NCBI GenBank assembly: GCA_036011305.1
Contig: DASCNA010000057.1
Location: 1-20,243 of the forward strand
DNA: 20,243 nt
Direction of reading: 5' to 3'
Source: DASCNA01 sp036011305
GTDB taxonomy: Bacteria; Verrucomicrobiota; Lentisphaeria; Victivallales; GWF2-38-69
The position numbers and the translations under genes are program-made. Below are positions 15,425-20,243 of this stretch, piece after piece. Numbering within the stretch: the stretch's first letter is position 1; every line of letters starts with the position of its first letter. Below the pieces are notes generated by a model, which was given only the letters and a program-made list of their open reading frames with translations, was not told the DNA's origin and did no database searches.

Positions 15425-17215
15425 ATGAAACAAATAACTAGAATAAAGTGTATTATTTCCATTGCATCGATTATTATTGCTGCAATGGGAGTAATATCAT
15501 ATTTATTTGATATTAGACTGCTTGCCAGCCTTCATAAAGACTTTATTCCGATGGCTCCAAGCACCTCTGTATCATTTATCATTCTGGGATTAATTATACT
15601 TTTTTATAATTTAATTATAAAAAATAAAATTATCTGCTTCATAATACTGATCTTAACCGTACTGGTTACTCTTTTCGGGTTGCTTGAAATTCCTGGTCAT
15701 TTTTATAATATAGATTTGAATTTTGAAGATTTTTTTGTTCCTAATTATGGTAAATTAGGTGTTTTTCCTATTGCCAGAATGTCTCCGATCACAGGATTTT
15801 TTTTCTTTATTACAGGAATATCAGTTATACTTCTTCTTTCAATAAAACTCACTAAAAAGAATGGTAATCTACCTGAACATATTGCCGGACTACTATCCAG
15901 CATAGCATTTATCTGTTCTGGAACAATACTGTTAAGTTACCTGCATCCGACTCCTATTTTATATGCAACAGAAGCAATACCGATGGCGCTTTCAACTGCC
16001 ATATGCTTTTTATTTCTAACACTTTCCATTGTCTTATCTTTTTCGAATAACATTTTCCCGATTAATATTTTTTTGGGTACTTCTACTCAGATAAAATTGA
16101 TAAAAATTTTTATTCCAGTTACAGTTGGAGCCATTATAATTATTGACATAATCGTTCAGGATATATTGATTTATTATTTTAATCTTCACAGTGCTATAAT
16201 CGAAACTACTTTGATTGTAATCTCAGCCCTGATAACCGGTTTTATTGTTATAATATTATCTAAAAAACTCGGTAAAAATATTGACTATTATCAGAATGCA
16301 ATTAATAATGCGCAAAGCAAAGTAGTAAATATTGCTAAATTTCCTGAAGAAAATCCTTCTCCTGTACTAAGAATATCTAAAGACAAAAAAGTTTTATATG
16401 CTAATAAAGCTTCAAAAGTTCTCCTAACCAGCGAGAATCTATCAACTGGGAACGAGTTCAAGCTTTGGGCCGACATTATAAATAAAGCCTTATCAACAAA
16501 CAAACAAACATATTCAGAAAAGTCCTTTTTTAACATTTATTGGTATGCCTGGAATTTTGTTCCAATTATAGGTGAAAATTATATTAATATATACGGAATA
16601 AATATTACAAAAAGAAAACAGTCAGAACTTAAGCTGAAGGAATCTTTTGAAAATAGTGTTTATATGTTTTCAAAAGCAACAGAAAAAAGAGATCCATATA
16701 CAGCGGGACATCAGCTGAGAGTTGCTAAACTGGCAATAGCTATTGCTGAAAAAATGAAACTAACTGAAGATCAGATTAAAACAATTTATTATGGTTCAAT
16801 GATTCATGATATAGGAAAACTGTATACCCCCTCAGATATACTCAACAAACCAGGTAGACTTTCTGATTCAGAAATGAATATTATAAGAGAACATCCTAAA
16901 ACAGGGTATGATACTGTTAAGGATATCGATTTTAACTGGCCTCTAAAAGAAATCATATTACATCATCATGAAAAGCTGAACGGATCCGGTTATCCTGATG
17001 GTCTTAAGAATAAAAGCATAAATCTTGCATGCAGAATAGTATGTGTAGCTGATACGATAGAAGCAATGAATAATCATCGTCCATATAGAAAGGCCTTAGG
17101 GATAGCAGCTGCATTAAATGAAATAAAAAACGGAAGGAAACTGCTATACGATCCGCATGTTGTTGATGCATGTGTAGATTTGTTTGAGAAAGAGAACTTT
17201 AAATTCGAAGAATAA
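15425..17215 (+). CDS. Membrane-anchored PAS / HD-GYP phosphohydrolase
   Basis: Predicted cyclic-dinucleotide phosphodiesterase (normally c-di-GMP) with a membrane sensor, 596 residues. About eight transmembrane helices lie at roughly 9-27, 46-63, 67-86, 121-141, 152-173, 185-206, 226-246 and 258-279. A PAS-like domain follows at about 302-400, then the HD-GYP domain to the end with H461-D462 (H-D-I-G-K), H-H-H-E near 514 and G-S-G-Y-P at 520-524. All motifs expected for an active enzyme are present. The PAS opens A-K-F-P-E-E-N-P and closes N-I-Y-G-I-N-I-T, almost the same wording as the second PAS of the sensor kinase at the left end. It is divergent from gntR with a 202-nt gap and is probably a separate signalling gene rather than part of the sugar operon. 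No strong ribosome site is visible. Confidence 0.93.
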   Translation: MKQITRIKCIISIASIIIAAMGVISYLFDIRLLASLHKDFIPMAPSTSVSFIILGLIILFYNLIIKNKIICFIILILTVLVTLFGLLEIPGHFYNIDLNFEDFFVPNYGKLGVFPIARMSPITGFFFFITGISVILLLSIKLTKKNGNLPEHIAGLLSSIAFICSGTILLSYLHPTPILYATEAIPMALSTAICFLFLTLSIVLSFSNNIFPINIFLGTSTQIKLIKIFIPVTVGAIIIIDIIVQDILIYYFNLHSAIIETTLIVISALITGFIVIILSKKLGKNIDYYQNAINNAQSKVVNIAKFPEENPSPVLRISKDKKVLYANKASKVLLTSENLSTGNEFKLWADIINKALSTNKQTYSEKSFFNIYWYAWNFVPIIGENYINIYGINITKRKQSELKLKESFENSVYMFSKATEKRDPYTAGHQLRVAKLAIAIAEKMKLTEDQIKTIYYGSMIHDIGKLYTPSDILNKPGRLSDSEMNIIREHPKTGYDTVKDIDFNWPLKEIILHHHEKLNGSGYPDGLKNKSINLACRIVCVADTIEAMNNHRPYRKALGIAAALNEIKNGRKLLYDPHVVDACVDLFEKENFKFEE

Positions 17216-17332
17216 AACTGATAAGAAATTTTAACGCTAGAGACTGTTTAACTATTTCTGAAATAATATTGTCCGGAATCTAAAAATTAGAGTTTAGCGC
17301 TTTGCCATATAACATGATAAGAAAAACATCAT

Positions 17333-18577
17333 TCACTTTCCCAAATAGAATTCATGTTTAAAGTGACTTGTTGTAAAATTTGTTTTATTTTTGACAACTT
17401 TGTAAATTCTGTCCTCAATACCGCCTCTCGAAAATATCCATCTCACTTTAGCTGGACTTTCTCTGGTTTTATCTATCAATCTGTCTTTTGCCTGAAAATA
17501 TGAAGTAGCAGAAAAATCTATATTATAAAAAATAAGTTCATTCGCACGTTTTAATTTTACCCCTTCCCTGCCTGCTATGATCTGCAGTACAATCAGGTCA
17601 TTATTTCCTTTATCAAACTCTCCTGGAACTGTTGTATGGTCAGGAAAGTATTCTTTCAGTACTTCATATTCAGCTTTATATTTGTAAAATATACCGGCCG
17701 GTAAGTTGATAGTTCTTTTGATATGTTCGACTTTTGAGTAATCCATAATGTGAAATTTACCGTTATCCAGAAGTACAGTACCAGAACATAACTGATGCAT
17801 TTTCTGCATTTTCCTCAACGGTGAGTCACAAGTAAGATTGGCATATTTACCTTTTATTATATCGAAGTCAAATATTTTATGTATTATATTAATAGTCGCT
17901 TTGTCTAGAGAAACATGCTCTATTTTCTCATTGGGATCAGTTATATCGAATTCTGCTTCTGATCTGGTCAAAGATATAAAGAAAAAACTCAGATCCTGGA
18001 ATATTTTTCCCCTATTCGCTTTTGAGTATATTTTCACTCTCTTATCTCCAATAAACTTGTTTTGAACAGCAACATATTTATTTGCAGCCCAGTGATAGAA
18101 GTTTTTATAACTGTAATAAGGTGAATTTTTACTTATCCATAACTGATGAAATATCTGAGAATAACTTTCTGGTGTAGGCGTACCGCTTAAATAGATAACA
18201 GTTTTATCTTTTACTATTTTTCTTAAGCGTTTTGCTCTGATTGAAGGAATAGGAAAAGATCCTAGACTGTGCGCTTCATCTACAACAACTAAGTCATAAA
18301 CTATTTTCGGTATTTTATGCAGACTTTCATAATTGATAATTACTATGTCGAAGAACTCTTTAAAAGAACCCAAACCATAATCGTGTTCGATTGAAGCTAT
18401 TGCTTTTTTCTTTGTTACAAAAAGTACTGATTTATAACCGCACTCTTTAGCTATCTGCATTGATATAAGAGTTTTCCCGATTCTACACTCAAGCGCCAAA
18501 TAAAGTATTTTATGATGCAGCAATATTGATACTCCATCATGTACTATTTTCTTCTGATATTCTCTTAACTCAAACAT
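17333..18577 (-). CDS. Compact SNF2-like superfamily 2 helicase
   Basis: DNA-dependent ATPase/helicase-like protein of 414 residues. It begins L-R-E-Y-Q, followed by Walker A (R-I-G-K-T, residues 32-36), the D-E-A-H box at 100-103, motif III S-G-T-P at 131-134 and, in the second lobe, A-G-R-E-G-V (335-340) plus Q-A-K-D-R (362-366) as the arginine-finger motif. The two lobes are complete but lack the insertions of chromatin-type SNF2 proteins. Small single-gene helicases of this shape are common in phages and prophages, where they help replication or recombination. No phage genes flank it here. It is convergent with the HD-GYP gene and stands alone. The ATG at 18577 lacks a Shine-Dalgarno sequence but has TATAAT six bases before it. 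Its function in this genome is unknown. Confidence 0.9.
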   Translation of the reverse strand: MFELREYQKKIVHDGVSILLHHKILYLALECRIGKTLISMQIAKECGYKSVLFVTKKKAIASIEHDYGLGSFKEFFDIVIINYESLHKIPKIVYDLVVVDEAHSLGSFPIPSIRAKRLRKIVKDKTVIYLSGTPTPESYSQIFHQLWISKNSPYYSYKNFYHWAANKYVAVQNKFIGDKRVKIYSKANRGKIFQDLSFFFISLTRSEAEFDITDPNEKIEHVSLDKATINIIHKIFDFDIIKGKYANLTCDSPLRKMQKMHQLCSGTVLLDNGKFHIMDYSKVEHIKRTINLPAGIFYKYKAEYEVLKEYFPDHTTVPGEFDKGNNDLIVLQIIAGREGVKLKRANELIFYNIDFSATSYFQAKDRLIDKTRESPAKVRWIFSRGGIEDRIYKVVKNKTNFTTSHFKHEFYLGK

Positions 18578-18583
18578 GACTAA

Positions 18584-18589
18584 ATTATA
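18584..18589 (-). promoter_or_regulatory. -10 hexamer TATAAT adjacent to the helicase start
   Basis: A perfect TATAAT on the minus strand is separated by six bases (18583-18578) from the ATG at 18577. Transcription from it would start at or near the start codon, giving a leaderless message. No good -35 was found 17 bases upstream. Confidence 0.35.
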
Positions 18590-18592
18590 ATG

Positions 18593-18605
18593 GTTAATTA
18601 TTAAC
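18593..18605. repeat. Perfect inverted repeat GTTAAT-T-ATTAAC
   Basis: A 13-base near-continuous palindrome with six-base arms around one T. It lies between the TATAAT and where a -35 would be for the helicase gene, a position typical of a repressor site. It is AT-rich, so chance is a real alternative. Confidence 0.35.
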
Positions 18606-18612
18606 TGTTGAT

Positions 18613-18638
18613 GATAAATTAAATATTGATAATTTATC
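18613..18638. repeat. Inverted repeat GATAAATT / AATTTATC
   Basis: Eight-base arms at 18613-18620 and 18631-18638 are separated by a ten-base loop, in the 240-nt gap between cvfB and the helicase gene. Read from cvfB (minus strand), no T-run follows, so it is a poor intrinsic terminator. It may be a second regulatory site for the helicase gene. The rest of this gap holds nothing I recognise. Confidence 0.3.
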
Positions 18639-18817
18639 TTTAAACCCAGATTGTGCAGTTGAAAACAAATAGTTTAGTAATGCTTTGCTGTTCAGAGAGT
18701 TTTGAAAAGTTCAGGCGTATATTTTTATACATCGATAGTCTTCATAGCTGTATGAGCAGTAAACGATTGTTGAAATATGCAGATTTCTAATGCATTATCA
18801 GGATTAAATAGTAATCA

Positions 18818-19660
18818 TTATTTTTTAGTTAACTTAATGCCTTCATTATCTATTGTTATCACTCTTTGTTTATAAAGTGCACCTATGGCTTTTTTAAAAG
18901 TTTTTTTACTGACATTAAAAGCCTTGTAAATAGCATCAGGAGAGCTTTTGTCATTTATATTTATAAATCCATTCTGTTTCTTAAGTTTTTCCAGAATAGT
19001 TTCAGCTAAACCGCCTATTTTTTCATATCCGGGTTGCTCGAGACATAAATCGATTTTTCCGTCATTTCTTATTTTTTTGATAAAACCTTTTAAATGCTGC
19101 CCCAGTTTCAAAGGCTGGAAAACTTCATTCTTATACAAAATACCTCTATGAGCATTATTGATAATAGCTTTATATCCTATTTCTTCTTTGCCATATATAA
19201 ACAAATCCACTTCTTCAGTGACTTTATAATTAATTGGTTCATTATCCAAGTATTTTGCTATCCTTGTAGTTGCAGCAATTCTTCTGCTTTTTTCGTCAAA
19301 GTAAATATAAACAGGATAAGAAATATTTTCACGTAATTTTTCTTTCTGCTCTCTATAAGGAACGAAAAGATCTTTTAATAGTCCCCAGTCAAGAAATGCA
19401 CCTACAGAGTTGACTGCAGCAACTGTTAAATATGCGAATTCACCAACAGTAGCATATGGTTTTTCAGTGGTAGCTATAATACAGTCATTGGAGTCGAAAT
19501 ATACAAACACTTCAACTATATCATCAAGCTTAGCTATTGTAGGTACATATTTTTTAGGAAGCAGTATTTCGCCATAACTTCCTCCGTCCAGATAAGATCC
19601 AAAGCTTAACTCTTTTACTATTTTTAATTTATTTAATCTGCCGATTTCTACGTCTGCCAT
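18818..19660 (-). CDS. cvfB: CvfB-like S1-domain RNA-binding protein
   Basis: Cytoplasmic RNA-binding protein of the CvfB (YitL) family, 280 residues, the usual length. The family has S1-type OB folds followed by a winged helix. Visible here are an N-terminal S1-like region with L-P-K-K-Y-V-P, a central S1 with V-G-A-F-L-D-W-G-L-x-K-D-L-F-V-P (about 87-102), a third OB segment with G-x-I-K-K-I-R-N-D-G-K-I-D-L (near 199-212), and a C-terminal winged helix (about 222-280) ending in an L-x-x-Q-R-V-I-T motif. In staphylococci the family affects virulence-factor expression and RNA decay; here a general RNA-related role is all that can be said. The ATG at 19660 follows AAGGAAA. It is divergent from the ExoIII gene and apparently transcribed alone. 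Confidence 0.92.
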   Translation of the reverse strand: MADVEIGRLNKLKIVKELSFGSYLDGGSYGEILLPKKYVPTIAKLDDIVEVFVYFDSNDCIIATTEKPYATVGEFAYLTVAAVNSVGAFLDWGLLKDLFVPYREQKEKLRENISYPVYIYFDEKSRRIAATTRIAKYLDNEPINYKVTEEVDLFIYGKEEIGYKAIINNAHRGILYKNEVFQPLKLGQHLKGFIKKIRNDGKIDLCLEQPGYEKIGGLAETILEKLKKQNGFININDKSSPDAIYKAFNVSKKTFKKAIGALYKQRVITIDNEGIKLTKK

Positions 19661-19942
19661 ATGTGGAATTTCCTTAATAATTCATTAAATATTTTAACCA
19701 TAATATAGTATGTATTTAAAGATATAGATATTATATAAAGCATAAGAAGACTAAAAAAAAGTTTATCAGGCTTTTATTATTTATCTAGTTGCTAGAATAA
19801 GCAGATATCTAATAGTTTATTTTTCTATAATTCTTATATTCTATTATTATAATTTAAACAATAAATAATGAAAGATAAATATTTAATGGTTATATTTTAA
19901 ATATACATTAATAAAGTTTAATATTTAAAAGGTATCTACTAC

Positions 19943-20243
19943 ATGAAACATATTTATTCTTGGAATGTAAACGGAATACGTGCATGTGCGAAAAAAGGTT
20001 TGCTTGAATGGATATCCGAAACTGGACCTGATATTTTAGCTCTACAGGAAACTAAAGCCCAGCCTGAACAGCTTGTAAAGGATTTATTGGATGTTTCAGG
20101 CTATAAAAGTTATTGGCATTCAGCAGCAAGAAAGGGATATAGCGGTGTTGCAGTATATACAAAAAAAGAACCTGATATTGTAGAAAAACTGGGAATGGAT
20201 GAATTTGATATTGAAGGTCGAACAATGATTCTTCATTATTCTG
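19943..20243 (+). CDS. xth: Exodeoxyribonuclease III (3' truncated by window edge)
   Basis: AP endonuclease and 3'-5' exonuclease of base-excision repair, belonging to the endonuclease/exonuclease/phosphatase fold. Only the first 100 codons are inside the window. They show S-W-N-V-N-G-I-R-A with N8 and N10, L-Q-E-T-K with the metal-binding E36, and Y-S-G-V-A-V-Y at about 66-72, all characteristic of the ExoIII/Nfo-independent AP endonuclease family. The ATG at 19943 begins M-K-H-I-Y-S-W-N, the usual family start, and AAAAGG lies about ten bases upstream. The catalytic Asp and His of the C-terminal half lie beyond the edge. It is a housekeeping gene unrelated to the sugar locus. Confidence 0.93.
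   Translation, partial: MKHIYSWNVNGIRACAKKGLLEWISETGPDILALQETKAQPEQLVKDLLDVSGYKSYWHSAARKGYSGVAVYTKKEPDIVEKLGMDEFDIEGRTMILHYS

Noticed and set aside
17235..17299. Possible terminator between the convergent HD-GYP and helicase genes (CGCTAGA / TTTAGCG, and TCTAA-AAA-TTAGA at 17279-17291)
   Set aside because: The outer arms are 51 bases apart with a wobble pair, the inner stem is five A/T-rich pairs, and neither is followed by a T-run.
17333..18577. Helicase as part of a prophage or restriction/defence island
   Set aside because: No phage, nuclease, methylase or integrase gene, and no attachment-site repeats, are visible in its flanks; it is kept only as a hint in the findings.
19891..19905. 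TATATTT-T-AAATATA palindrome upstream of xth
   Set aside because: It is made only of A and T in very AT-rich DNA, so chance is the simpler explanation.

Overview
The window is AT-rich bacterial DNA (about a third G+C or less by eye), densely coded, with purine-rich Shine-Dalgarno sequences (GGAGA, GGGGAT or GGTGAT types) ahead of most starts. The gene content (hybrid sensor kinase, HD-GYP protein, secreted beta-propellers, MFS sugar porter, ROK kinase, CvfB, ExoIII) suggests a free-living or gut-associated Gram-negative-type heterotroph. I cannot name the phylum from sequence alone; low-GC members of Lentisphaerota or Spirochaetota are guesses only.

Layout. (1) 1-2528, + strand: a hybrid PAS/histidine kinase/receiver protein cut by the left edge, overlapping by 23 nt a stand-alone receiver. 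(2) 2585-15222, - strand: a ten-gene run starting with a GntR/UTRA regulator (GTG start at 15222). It continues with a class I mannose-6-phosphate isomerase-like protein with an extra N-terminal region, an ankyrin-nitrilase fusion, a secreted propeller-like protein, a ROK sugar kinase, an MFS sugar porter, an SGNH esterase, a six-hairpin glycosidase and a second secreted propeller paralogue. After a 193-nt gap comes an HpcH/HpaI aldolase. (3) 15425-17215, + strand: a membrane HD-GYP protein divergent from the regulator, carrying the same kind of PAS domain as the kinase. (4) 17333-18577, - strand: a compact superfamily 2 helicase, standing alone and possibly leaderless. (5) 18818-19660, - strand, a CvfB-like RNA-binding protein, and 19943 to the right edge, + strand, the start of exodeoxyribonuclease III.

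How the central genes could work together (inference). The two exported propellers would bind or act on an external glycan. The MFS porter would import a small sugar product. The cytoplasmic SGNH esterase would remove acyl groups and the cytoplasmic glycosidase would split the sugar. The ROK kinase would phosphorylate a released hexose and the isomerase-like protein would pass a mannose-6-phosphate-like sugar to fructose-6-phosphate. The nitrilase-fold enzyme implies an amide, nitrile or carbamoyl bond somewhere in the substrate or its products. The aldolase would cleave a 2-keto-3-deoxy sugar acid. The GntR/UTRA protein would sense a phosphosugar and act at a palindrome that overlaps its own predicted promoter. 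The substrate is not identifiable from sequence. No SusC/SusD-type or ABC import genes are present in the window.

No rRNA, tRNA, CRISPR array, insertion sequence or convincing intrinsic terminator was seen. No intergenic stretch exceeds 300 bases.
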